A stretch of DNA of 64,000 nucleotides from Leptodactylus fallax (Eukaryota; Chordata; Amphibia; Anura; Leptodactylidae). The notes beneath the pieces are model-generated. The model made no database searches. It was not told where the DNA came from and was given only the letters and a program-made list of their open reading frames with translations. Positions 1 to 10,908 of the stretch are shown here, in pieces (the first letter of the stretch is position 1; each line of letters begins with the position of its first letter). Where the stretch lies: positions 11,185,001 to 11,249,000 of the forward strand of contig CAMRHE010000017.1 of NCBI GenBank assembly GCA_947044405.1, in the 5' to 3' direction. Position numbers and translations under genes: made by a program.

Positions 1-1500
1 AGTTTTTCTAATGGCAATTTGCATATACTCCAGAATGTTATAAAGAGTGATCAGCTTAACAGCAATTACTTGCAAAGTCAATATTTGCCTAGAAAATGAA
101 CTTTATCCCCAAAAACACATTTCAACATCATTGCAGCCCTGCCTTAAAAGGACCACCTAACATCGTTTCAGTGATTGCTCCATTAACACAGGTGTGGGTG
201 TTGATGAGGACAGGGCTGGAGATCAATCTGTCATGATTAAGTAAGAATGACACCACTGGACACTTTAAAAGGAGGCTGGTGCTTGCCATCATTGTTTCTC
301 TTCTGTTAACCATGGTTATCTCTAAAGAAACACGTGCAGTCATCATTGCACTGCACAAAAATGGCCTAACTGGGAAGAGTATTGCAGCTAGAAAGATTGC
401 ACCTCAGTCAACAATCTATCGCATCATCAAGAACTTCAAGGAGAGAGGTTCCATTGGTGCCAAAAAGGCTCCAGGGCGCCCAAGAAAGACCAGAAAGCGG
501 CAGGACTGTCTCTTAAAAGTGTTTCAGCTGCGGGATCGGGCTACCAGCAGTGCAGAGCTTGCTGAGGAATGGCAGCAGGCAGGTGTGAGTGCATCTGCAC
601 GCACTGTGAGGCGGAGACTCTTGGAGCAAGGCCTGGGCTCAAGGAGGGCAGCAAAGAAGCCACTTCTCTCCAGAAAAAACATCAGGGACAGACTGATATT
701 CTGCAAAAGGTACAGGGAGTGGACTGCTGAGGACTGGGGTAAAGTCATTTTCTCTGATGAATCCCCTTTTCGATTGTTTGGAACATCTGGAAAACAGCTT
801 ATTCGGAGAAGAAGAGGTGAGCGCTACCACCAGTCTTGTCTCATGCCAACTGTAAAGCATCCTGAAACCATTCATGTGTGGGGTTGCTTCTCAGCCAAGG
901 GAATCGGCTCTCTCACAGTCTTGCCTAAAAACACAGCCATGAATAAAGAATGGTACCAGAATGTCCTCCAAGAGCAACTTCTCCCAACCGTCCAAGAGCA
1001 GTTTGGCGCTCAACAATGCCTTTTCCAGCATGATGGAGCACCTTGCCATAAAGCAAAGGTGATAACTAAATGGCTCAGGGAACAAAACATAGAGATTTTG
1101 GGTCCATGGCCTGGAAACTCCCCAGATCTTAATCCCATTGAGAACTTGTGGTCAATCATCAAGAGACGGGTGGACAAACAAAAACCAACAAATTCAGACA
1201 AAAGCATTGGTTCTGCAAGAATGGACTGCTATCAGTCAGGATTTGGTCCAGAAGTTGATTGAGAGCATGCCAGGGAGAATTGCAGAGGTCCTGAAGAAGA
1301 AGGGTCAACACTGCAAATATTGACTTGCTGCATTAACTCATTCTAACTGTCAATATAAGCTTCTGTTACTCATAATATGAATGCAATTCTATTTCTGTAT
1401 GTGATAAAAACATCTGACAAACACACATAAAAACCAGAGGGCAGCAGATCATGTGAAAATAGAATATTTGTGTCATTCTCAAAACTTTTGGCCATGACTG
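1..1500 (+). mobile_element. Tc1-like DNA transposon, left end outside window
   Basis: The right end is visible: the terminal inverted repeat ends in CTTTTGGCCATGACTG at 1500, followed by the TA target dinucleotide at 1501-1502. The central part carries a Tc1-type transposase gene. The matching left inverted repeat (expected to begin CAGTCATGGCCAAAAG) is not in the window. Position 1 already lies inside the element, probably only some tens of bases from its left end. Closely similar elements are known from fishes and frogs (family knowledge). The element is non-autonomous in its present state because the transposase is frameshifted. Confidence 0.93.
312..1323 (+). pseudogene. Tc1-family transposase, frameshifted near its C terminus
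   Basis: This encodes a cut-and-paste transposase that binds the inverted repeats and integrates at TA. I start it at the ATG at 312 (MVISKETRAV); an upstream in-frame GTG at 279 is not a credible start. The N-terminal part (about residues 1-110) is the paired-like double helix-turn-helix DNA-binding region, with a GRPR motif at residues 55-58. The catalytic triad is visible: D149 in IFSDES, D241 in QHDGAPCH and E277 in NPIENLW, with 35 residues between the last two. The frame ends at 1262 after 316 residues. The family C terminus (ALVLQEWTAISQDL to KKKGQHCKY, stop 1321-1323) continues in the next frame, so a small indel, most likely a deletion, sits near 1200-1204. The rest of the frame is open, which suggests a fairly young copy. 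Confidence 0.93.
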
Positions 1501-1596
1501 TACATGCATGCCTGGGAATAACATCAGACATCTCTACTTCCAAACCACAGCAATAGAGACATTTTACAACTAACCATTTTTGAAAAATACATATTA

Positions 1597-1600
<4 letters not shown>

Positions 1601-1668
<68 letters not shown>
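1601..1668. repeat. (TA)n microsatellite followed by a T run
   Basis: About 27 TA units run directly into about 15 T residues. It lies about 100 bp beyond the Tc1 right end. No gene is associated with it. Confidence 0.95.
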
Positions 1669-3002
1669 AATTCTGAATGGCCCTCCCATTGTGGCTAATT
1701 TTACAGTATATTCTCTAGTAGTCAACGTCACACCCCTGCTGACCAAAAGGAGTGGGGGAAGGGAAACAACAACCGCATTAAGCAGTATTTCGATGCCCCA
1801 GACAAACTAAGCTGAATACTCTATGGAAAGCACCGCACTACTGCCCCCTACAGCATACAGAAAGCTGATTTTTCATTTCTGACCACAGCAACTCTTCAAT
1901 ACGGAAATCTCTCAAAGCAGCAAAGTAATCCGCTTTAACGTATTCATGTCATAATTAAAAAAAAACAAAAAAAAAAACCCTATTGATATGAGAGAAATAT
2001 GGCTGGCAACCAAGATGCTATTGTTTCAAAGAGCCACATATTTATTGAAGCCCCAGCCGCTCGGCATGGCGGCTTTTTGTTCTACGGGAGAGTTGAAGAC
2101 TTTCTGCTTCTCGGTGTAATTAAGAGCGGCCACCTCTGAAGAAAACCGCCCATGAGGTCTGCACAATGTCATCTGCGGGGAATTTTTATGTTGATTGTAA
2201 TCATCACAGGGAACGCTATAATTCCTTCTCTCACAAGATCCCCCGCGTCCTCGTGTACGACCGCCCTGCAGCGAGAGGACAGGAAGTGGCTGACGTCTCA
2301 ATGTTTGTATCCAGCTGTTCGATGAAGCACCATCGCAGTAGGATCTACTCATCTCGGCTGCTGAATCACCTGCTAAAACAACATCGATTCTCCGCCGGTA
2401 CAAGGCAGTCTAATTACAGAATGCAGAGTAGGAGTCTCTATTCAGCCCGCAGTCCTGGGGTAATAGGCGCCTAATAGGTTTGTCACTAAATTATAGTCCT
2501 GTGTAACCACCCGAGGCACAACATAAATTTGCCTGATTTGCTTATGTGTTCAGCTGAATTTGCAGAATACGTGGGTGTAGAGAGAGGCCTGATTGCAGTC
2601 ATATTGATTCAGCGGTGGTGGAAACGTGTATATCCTGCACTATCCCGGGGGACATGATCCCCTAGTACAGGACCACACAGAAGACTACTGCTTGGAATAG
2701 GCAGAGGTAACAGTAGTGCCACAATATAGCCAAATTGTGCAACATGTTACTATGAGGGACCCCTCCATTCCTCAAAGAAGCTTGCCATAAGGGGGCATTT
2801 TTATATCTTGGCTGAAACGTGTTTCCTGCATTGCTTGCCCCCCATGCCAAGTAGCAAAGAGGTTGAAATAAGGTTGCAATCTATACTGCAGGAGTATGTT
2901 CACTCTTTCCAATGCAATCCAAGAGGTCCTCACAATCCTTTTCTCCTGCATTGGAAACTTTCCACCCAAGTTTTTGGTGTTACTGAGAAAATACTTATAT
3001 TT
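1669..3002. other. Low-copy-looking sequence, no gene
   Basis: No repeat structure that I recognise and no credible ORF. The part at 2026-2480 is listed separately. A short A-rich stretch is at 1957-1978. Confidence 0.5.
2026..2480. other. Candidate conserved non-coding element
   Basis: This stretch has balanced base composition and retains more CpG than its surroundings. It has no internal repetition and shows none of the MITE signatures seen elsewhere. Open frames on both strands (2166-2474 + and 2026-2403 -) have no recognisable motif and overlap each other, so I do not call a protein. A regulatory element is possible; it could equally be ordinary unique sequence. Confidence 0.25.
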
Positions 3003-3240
3003 GGGGTATAATGCCCTATTAGTGCCCCCACACAGTATAATGCTCCATACATGATATAATGTCCCCATGAACAGTACAATGCCCCCTTTATATCCACCAC
3101 CCAATATAATGCCCAACAAAAGTACAATGCCCATAACACCAAACATAATGCCCCCAGCTCATCCCCCAAACAATAAAATGGCCCCAGCTTAGACCCCATA
3201 CTTTACAATGACCCCATCCCCCTCCATACAGTACATGGCC
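3003..3240. repeat. Degenerate ATAATGCCCC-type minisatellite
   Basis: Irregular units of roughly 20-35 bp repeat the phrases ATAATGCCCC, CACACAGTATAATG and AGTACAATGCCCCC. The reverse complement (CATTATACTGTGTGGGG) reappears at 41165-41400, and related phrases occur at 20380-20480. This is therefore one dispersed, locally expanded repeat family. The minus-strand frames here are by-products of the repeat. Confidence 0.8.
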
Positions 3241-3865
3241 TAGGAAGTGAGCTTTATACTATGGACATCTGGGGGTAGTAGCCATTTTTTGCTTCTTTGA
3301 CAGTGCGATTGTATTATGGGATCCAAGCGCCACATATCAGCTGTACTTCTTAGCATGGTGGATAGTTGATAAATGTTTGGTTTTTTTTGCCAAAATATAG
3401 ATGTATACCGGCGTTTCCATGTCCTCTGAAGTGTTAACAGGACTGTTTTTTCTTGTAGTTCTGTAGAAGTTGTGCACCATATTTCAGGTCTATTGCATTA
3501 TTAAAGAGTCATTACATACGAGTCGCCATTTATTACACTAACCTGTGGGCATCATCAGGGTATGCCAGTCACACAATACAGATAAAGATCAATGAAGTTC
3601 CTTCCTCTTCATCAACAAAAATCAATCATTAGGAGAAGATCATCGCTATACACAAAGTAAGGAATAAACCAGTAATTCCCATTTTGATGATTTTCTTAAA
3701 GCTAACCTGCCACATTGTACATGTAGCCCTGTCTGTAGGTATCTTGTTAGATTCCGCCCCCAAATCCACAGCAGATTCCGCTGTGTGAATATACCTTAAG
3801 TGTAGAAAGGGCAGGGACAAATACAAAAAATTTTTTACTGAATCTGCCATAAAAGTGGCAGTCGC
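3241..3865. other. No gene or clear repeat seen
   Basis: AT-rich sequence without recognisable coding, RNA or mobile-element structure. Confidence 0.5.
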
Positions 3866-4026
3866 CAGAAGTGTAGCTATAGAGGGTGCAGCAGTAGCAG
3901 TCGCTACCAGGCCCAGAAGGTCCCCCTGCCACACAAAATTTACCACTATATCAACTGGCAGAAGGTAGATGGGGTCCCCATCACAGATTTTGCATTGGGG
4001 CCCAGGAGCTTCAAGTTACACCTCTG
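3866..4026. mobile_element. Small hAT-like MITE
   Basis: The left end CAGAAGTGTAGCT and the right end, read on the other strand as CAGAGGTGTAACTTGAAG, are imperfect inverted repeats. The flanking octamers GCAGTCGC (3858-3865) and GTAGCCAC (4027-4034) match at 5 of 8 positions and all differences are transitions, as expected for an old 8-bp hAT duplication. A related right-end phrase (TGTAACTTGAAGCTCC) occurs near 50534. Confidence 0.6.
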
Positions 4027-5084
4027 GTAGCCACAGTGCCCCAATTACATGGACAGTGATGGTCGATGTCACAACAATAACATCTTTGGGACAGAAGCAT
4101 GACCTAGGGGCACTGTACATACCTGCTGGGTTGCACTAATCCCAAATTTTAGACCTCAGGCGTGGACAACAGCTTTTCAATGTGTGCCAAAACAAAAACA
4201 GACACACGGGGCACTCAAGGTTCAGGACACGTAGAAGGTAATGAAATCCGGAAAATTGGAATCAAATTTGCCGTCACCCTCCATGTTTAAATCATTTTTT
4301 AATAAAATTTGAGCACAGTTTTATACTTACAGACAACAAGAGAATTTCACACTTGTAGAAAATTGTATTTTCTTACCTGCAAAATAATGAAAAAAGATGA
4401 ACATTACTCAGATGCAAGAAAAGCGTCTTCATTACCATGCAGCGCTATTGTATGTAATTTACTGGATCAGTATAACAGTACAGAGTGCCAATAACTCATC
4501 TCAATACAGATGTAACAAGAATTAATGGCCATATAAAGTGGATGTTGCCAGACAACACAGATGGTTAACCCCTACACTGAAGACGAAGTGGCTCATTCCA
4601 TAGCAACGGGAGACGCCATATACACTTTATCCCTAGAAGACACACTAGTACATTACACCATGAACCCTGATGAGCCAACATATCATCCATCTACTTTATA
4701 TTGGATGTTCATTTGCTCCACACCTGGGAAAAAAGATTGGACATGTTGGCTTTCAACGTGCCCTATCCTTTTAAAATTAATTGGCTTAAACAAACATGTC
4801 AATCCAAGCATGGTCAGGAGAAATGGGTGTTAGCCTTCTAATGGAAATGGTCTCCTTAAAGAAGATTGCAAGTTAATGGGGTAAAGCTTAGAGACTTCTT
4901 CAAAGAGGAATCTGACCAACCATATGTACAACTGGTTAGAGAAATTTGTTTTTCTCTACACTGTGGGCTGAAGTGCCCAAGAGTTGTCTTCTGCAGGACT
5001 TTTGGGGCCATTATTATGTAAGGATCTTCTGGTAGTCTAGTGGGCTAATCCAACCATACCCAGGGGTGAACACGTCCCTCAGAT
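4027..5084. other. No gene seen
   Basis: Short open frames at 4309-4494 and 4561-4833 carry no recognisable domain and no splice context that I can support. No repeat structure was recognised. Confidence 0.5.
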
Positions 5085-5448
5085 TGGTTTTCCAGGACTT
5101 ATTGATGGCCGATCTTTAGGACAGGTCATCAATTAAAGCTTGTCAGCCAAGCCCCTCATCATGCGAGCGAGCACTGCAGGCTCTTCAGTATTTACCAAGC
5201 ACAGCGTCATCCATTTGTACAATGGCTATGCTTTGTATCACAACTTAGCCCATTCATTTGAATAGGACATAAGTGCGTCCAGGCTATGTGACCGATGAAT
5301 ATAACATCACACAGCCTATGAAGTGGAAGTGTCAATCAGGGAGCTGATCCACGGGGTTCCCAGGTGTGGGACCTTCATGGGTCTTCAATTGATGACCTAT
5401 CCTAAGGATAGATCATAAATTAAGAAGTCCTGGAACAATCCTTTAACT
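5085..5448. mobile_element. T2-like MITE, diverged
   Basis: The near-palindromic arms carry phrases found in many copies in this window. The left arm has TTTCCAGGACTTATTGATGG and GGACAGGTCATCAATT. The right arm has ATTGATGACCTATCCTAAGG and a terminal CCTTTAAC. The central part contains the ACCAAGCACAGCG and CCCATTCATTTGAATAGG modules typical of these elements. It has no coding capacity. Confidence 0.75.
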
Positions 5449-8400
5449 TTTACAAAGGGATCTGGAGTAAGATTAGTGCTAAGGCACAAGTATCGAAATT
5501 ACCATTATTCCAAGTAAAAGTCCATGTAAGGCTCTCTTCACCTCTGTGCTGGAGTCTCCATAAATATGCTATCACTGTCCTAGCTTTGTGGTTTTTGCTA
5601 TAAACTGTAGATGATGTGAACAACACCTTATTACCAGCCACATAGGCCAAACCAGTCAGAAGACATCCAACTTGGCCCTACACAAGTTGTCTTTCAAATC
5701 TACACCCAACGGTCACAATGGATATAGAATATCTACTCTGGATCTTATCCAGTTTGGCCACCTAAGGCAATGTGGGGCAGGACACTGTTACACTTAAGTG
5801 CCACCATTACCACTGTAGACGCCTTTCCTTGTAGACGCTACGAGATACATTCCAAAGAGTCAGACAGATCTAATGAGAGATGATCCTCATGGAAATGGTG
5901 GTTTCTGAGTCTGGCATTGTCATAATCTGCAAGCTCATTAGACAAGCCTTTATTGTTCTCCCTGAGGCATTCTTCTCTCTGTACATGAACTCCGCGTTTC
6001 TCATGGTGGGTGGCATCTTTTATTAGTTTCAGATCTTTTTGTTATATGGCGAGACTCTGAACAGAACAGTAGTTAAAGAATTCTCTGATTTATCCACCCT
6101 TTCCGACCCAACTGTATAATAATATTTAATAACCCACAGAATAAAAAACGTTCTTATATAAATCTTCCTTTCTGTAGTACAACACAATATGCCTTGGGAA
6201 GAAAGAAAATCTACTCCGCTATCTTTTATTTATATGTGACATTTCAAACAGCGAAAGACTGCCGAGAATTCACAATATAGAGGTACGGGTTTTTTGTCAG
6301 CCGCAAGTAAAACCTTCACAATCCATCCTGCCTTATAAATGCAATTTTCTCTTATAATTGTTGCTCTATTTTAACAAGTCCTTTAAGTCCCCACACATAA
6401 GGGAACAGTCAGTCAAACCTGCCAATTTTGGTAGAATTGACCAACTATCTTATGTGTATGGGTCCTCTCGACGCTCCTCCAACAGATAGTGTCAAGGGAA
6501 GGATTGGACATGGTGAATCTTATCATACAGCTAGGTGTGTCTGGCAATGGCTTCCTCTTATGTCCCTATTGAATACTCATGCGCCATCCCAAAATGTCTG
6601 TACATGTAAATGGGGGAGTGGGTAGGAATGGCAGAAGAAGAGGAGTCGTCAACCAGTTTGGAATAAACTGGATTCATCCTAAATTTTGAGTCGAAACCAA
6701 AAAACTTTTTGAATTTGCCGTACACCAACCACTATTATTCTTGGGTCCTTTTGCTTTAAAGCTTCATGACCTTGGCACACACCATGTGACCAATCACAGG
6801 CCTCAGAAATCTCCAGGGACCTAAGACATTACCCAGGCCATAAAAACAAGGTAGTCCCCAACACCATAAGAGAAGGTGAGTATGAGTGTATTATGTTTCT
6901 GCATCAACTGTGCCTCCACTTACTATACTCTGGGGTCTGAAGAGACACAGAATGTAATAGCAGCACTTCCAATTCAGGCTGAACAACAGGCGGACATACC
7001 TAGGAAAAAGAGTTTCGCAAGGTTTGCCAAGCACTAGCTGTCAGTAAACAAGTGTTTGGCCAACAGCTATGGGCACCTTAATTCAGTGGTCTTCAACATG
7101 TGACTAGCCAGTTGTTGCGAAACTACGGCTTTCAGCAGGCCATGACAGTCTAAGGCCTCATAATAGTACGCGGACCACCAGAGTACATCATAGTGGGTCT
7201 GCCCAATCCTGTATATACCATTATGGTCACTTCACTATATTACATAAGTGCTGTAAATGTATTGTTCACAGACCACCACCGCTTCAGCCACCTTGACCAT
7301 CAATGTGAAAAGTGATACCTAGCAGAGCAGTTTTAGTCCATGTTCAGGATTTGGTGAGAATTTAGATACAGGTTCCATTTCTAAATCATACTTGCCAACT
7401 CTCCTGGAATGTCCTTGAAAACAGGGACGATCTTTGAGACCCTAGAAAAGTAGGCACTTCCCTCATCCGCCACACTCTTAATATATGATGTGGGCAATTT
7501 ATGTGCTAGTCAAGTCATGAAAAAGGGACAGAACCAGTACATTAACATACTCAAAAGGGGGCAGGTCCCAATCTGAAAGGGGTGTGGCCTCACAACAGGG
7601 TGTGACCTCATCCGCACACCATTCTCTTACACATACACCATGAAATGTTGGAAAGTATGACCTCAACTATTGCAAACCCATTCACATGCAGCAAATTTGA
7701 CTTGTGTATAGTATAAAAAAAAATAAATTAATTAAAAAAAAAAAAAATAATTGATTTGTAGAAATGTATTTTTCATTTTTCTATATTTTGACATCTAGTT
7801 AAAAAATCCCAGTAACCCTTTATTTTCTTAAAGGGATAATATTACTATATGTAACCTATAACACAAGTTTATATAGAGTAGAGCATTAAAAACCAATTCT
7901 AAGTCATAAAAAATACACACTATCACAATTCCTGGTCTCCCGCCAGTTGCCATATGCTCTCCCAGCCACGTGACGTCAGCTCAGTACGCACACAGCCATG
8001 CTGAAATATGCATAAAGTCTCCAGCTGGCTAATAAAAGGCCGGCAAATATCAACAAAATATATCAAAACATAAAGTCAACCGCACAATAGAATGTGACAT
8101 TTTTACTGCATGATATTAAAGGGAACCTCCGCTAATTAGACAGGCAGAAGACAATGTTCTGGGGGTTTTTTTTGTAGCGGGAGCCTATTAAAATGAGTGA
8201 CAGGGCCTTATCGTTGCTATAATTACATGAAATGAGGCTATGAAATGACCATGTGCTGCCCGCTTATTGCCTTCGAGGGGTATTCACTTGCTCAGAACTG
8301 GTTCTAAAGATTATTCTGGAACGTTTCCAACAATTGTGATGCCCCAACTTACAGACCCTTTCCAATTAAAATTTGCAGCTGCAGCTCTTCCAGTAAATTT

Positions 8401-8624
8401 CCTCTGCACCATATAGATGTTGTGATTTGGACTCTGACCCTGTCCCTAACATGCCTTGTCATCTACACTATTAAAGAGAATGTGTTAAGCTATGTCAGGA
8501 GATTTGCATTGTATATTGGGAAATATATTTTACTTCTGCAATTCTTCTAAATGAAACAACTTAGCAAATACCAGATTAAAATCTTATACTTCATTTTGCT
8601 TACAGCATTTACACAGTACTATAC
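5449..8624. other. Long stretch without a gene
   Basis: No convincing ORF, RNA gene or complete mobile element. Weak repeat-like patches: 6395-6640; 7088-7170, a decayed 'tgtggctctccagctgttgcaaaactac'-type repeat better preserved at 30316-30385; and an A-rich tract at 7710-7750. A TTAAAGGGA-type MITE end may start at 7829 and another at 8119. The part 8130-8330 looks unique and could be a conserved non-coding element. Confidence 0.45.
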
Positions 8625-8806
8625 GTCTCCATGGTAACAGACAACAAACCAACACAGTGCAGTCAGATCTAAAAGTTATTATCCCATCCTGTCTCCCTAC
8701 ATCTTGCTTGCCTACAAAATGTATGTTAAAAAGGCACATGGAAGGCGAAACAACTGCAGGATCTGACTACACTGACTGGTTGGTTTGTAGTCTGTAACCA
8801 TGGAAA
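8625..8806. mobile_element. Foldback MITE
   Basis: The left arm GTCTCCATGGTAACAGAC and the right arm TAGTCTGTAACCATGGAAAC are inverted repeats. The complementarity continues inward through the AACAAACCAACA/TTGGTTTGT and CAGTCAGATC/GATCTGACTA segments, giving arms of about 45 bp. Two right-arm copies of the same family lie at 23680-23850. Confidence 0.75.
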
Positions 8807-9011
8807 CACAAAACAATTTTTGAAATCAAGGCCATTTGCAAAATTGCCTTACATGGCGTGCTTTCACAATTACGTTGTCATCTGTCCTACTGTTTCCACC
8901 ATAGGAACAGAAGCAGTGTCCTGCGATGAGCCACGGCACTAACACAATGGTGGTTCAGCAGAAGGCACCCAAATTGTCAGGGTACGATGGTCTATATCCT
9001 AGGTGTTATTG
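8807..9011. other. No gene seen
   Basis: Short spacer between two mobile-element remnants. Nothing recognisable. Confidence 0.4.
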
Positions 9012-9072
9012 GAAGGTGGGCCCCCCAAAATCAGTTTATCTGGTGGGCCCAAGGGACCTCAGTCTGACAATG
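9012..9072. mobile_element. hAT-like element, right-end remnant
   Basis: The phrase GTGGGCCCAAGGGACCTCAG followed by TCTGACAATG closely resembles the right end of the inner hAT-like element (GTGGGCCCAAGACATCCCAG then TCCGACACTG, ending at 21266). No left end was identified. Confidence 0.55.
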
Positions 9073-10465
9073 AACTAAATGTTAAAACAGATCTGTCTAA
9101 TGATAGACAACAACATTGGGGTCCATTGGGTATCCAATGTTTTCCCCTTTACATTGCCAGATGGAAAAAATCCGGCTTGTAGGACTTTTTGGTCTATGAT
9201 ATCAGAATTTGTGCCGGAGGCCCTGGAAGGACCAAAGGCAAATGTGAACGTACCCATAAATAGCATTTACGTTATGAGTCCAGGGGGCGGTTTCACATAT
9301 TGATTCCCAGTGTTCCATGCCCGAGTGTGCACATAGATCGCCGTCACTGACTAGGACCGCCCACTGGACTTCTAAGCATAAAATAGGCCGAGATTCACAT
9401 CCACTTATACCGACTTTCCCAGCAAACTATATATCAAACTGCTCAGCTCCTCCTGCTCTATAACATGCCACCTGCAGACTGGGCTATATTTTCTATGACA
9501 GGTTCCCTTTAAGTAACCAACAGCACTCCCCACCCTAACTGACTAAACCCCCTAATATATTACAATACAGTCAAATGTAACCAACTGTAAAGTCTTTGTT
9601 TGGGAAAATCAGTCGTCTGCGACAGGCACATTTGGTTTTCAACAATGTTAATAATGATTTATTGTCCGGCTATTTCTTTCTCAAAACCCGAGTCACATCT
9701 GCCAACGGAAGAGAAAGAGGAGACTATTAGGAGGAGTTTATTAGCATTGGCAGGAGCGCTCGGTGCACAGAGAGTACACACATTTCCTGCAGTCTAAAAA
9801 ACAATACCAACCAATTGGAATGGAGCGCTGGGACCGACGCCGCGCAATGCAATATTAATCAAATCAGGGGTTTTGTGGCCATTCAAATGAGCCGCGTCCT
9901 CCAAATCCTACAAATAGACGCCCCGATTATTTTATTTGAGAATTAGAATATTGCACAGTCTGTACAACAGGAATTTCTCGTCTCTGTCTCACAAATAAGT
10001 CGACATCACCTTGTCTGCCAGTTTATCTGCATCTGGCACTGATGCTCGTGCCAAATGTTTTGGCAGGCGGATTGTGAAAAGAGGAATTGGTGAGAAGACA
10101 TTTAAAGTGGCAGGATGACATGTTGGCTGTCTGCCCAGTTGACACCCATCTGGTCACCAGTCTGCCACCAATTTGATAAAAAAAAATTCATTAAGGTCAG
10201 TAAAAAAAAAAAAAAAAAAAGCCAAAACTGCACAACATCATCATAAGAACACTAGGAGACACTAAAGAGTTAAGTGACCACATTAAAGCAGGAGGCTGCA
10301 AGCTGGGAATGTTCATACAGGGCAAAGAGACTTATTCTCTAATTGACCGTTGTATATTATGACTTATTATATACAGTACACCTTAGCTGCTGCAGAACTT
10401 CTTTTTGTAGGCCAAGAGAACACCATTTATTGAAATGAAACTACTTTTTCAGTTTCATAAATAAG
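9073..10465. other. No gene; includes a candidate non-coding element at 9830-10080
   Basis: The small overlapping frames at 9075-9303 occur on both strands and show no domain. Sequence at 9830-10080 is non-repetitive and contains homeobox-like AT motifs (for example ATATTAATCAAATCA) and several CpGs, so I flag it as a possible enhancer. An A run is at 10203-10220. Confidence 0.35.
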
Positions 10466-10908
10466 GTCTGCAGCAGCTGAGGTGTGTATTACGATGTTCT
10501 GCAGCAGCTGAGGTGTGTATTATGATGTTCTGCAGCAGTTGAGGCCTTATGATGTTTTGCAGCGGCTGAGGCGTATATTATGAAGTTCTGCAGCAGCTGA
10601 GGCGTGTATTATGAAGTTCTGCAGCGGCTGAGGTGTGTATTATGATGTTCTGCAGCAGCTGAGGTGTGTATTATGATGTTCTGCAGCAGCTGAGGCGTGT
10701 ATTTTGATGTTCTGCAGCAGCTGAAGGCGTGTATTATGATGTTCTGCAGCAGCTGAGGCGTGTATTATGATGTTCTGCAGCAGCTGAGGTGTGTATTATG
10801 ATGTTCTGCAGCGGCTGAGGTGTGTATTATGAAGTTCTGCAGCAGCTGAGACGTGTATTATGATGTTCTGCAGCAGCTGAGATGTGTATGATGTTCTGCA
10901 GCAGCTGT
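10466..10908. repeat. 31-bp minisatellite, about 14 copies
   Basis: The unit is CTGCAGCAGCTGAGGTGTGT plus ATTATGATGTT (31 bp). Copies differ mainly by GAGGCG/GAGGTG, CAGCAG/CAGCGG and GATG/GAAG. Two copies are shortened (27 and 28 bp). Both flanks carry inverted single copies: TTAGCTGCTGCAGAAC near 10384 and TGTAGCTGCTG near 10931. The array therefore probably expanded from one arm of an inverted repeat. Each unit contains PstI (CTGCAG) and PvuII (CAGCTG) sites; the latter is also an E-box core. Confidence 0.95.

Noticed and set aside
279..311. GTG start for the first Tc1 transposase
   Set aside because: The family protein begins at the ATG at 312. The upstream codons are leader sequence that happens to be in frame.
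2026..2474. Opposed 102- and 125-codon frames
   Set aside because: No start context, domain or splice sites that I can support. Kept only as a possible non-coding element.
10466..10908. CRISPR-like appearance of regularly spaced repeats
   Set aside because: The units are contiguous with no unique spacers and lie in vertebrate-type sequence. The same holds for the arrays at 18937, 25209, 40598 and 46248.
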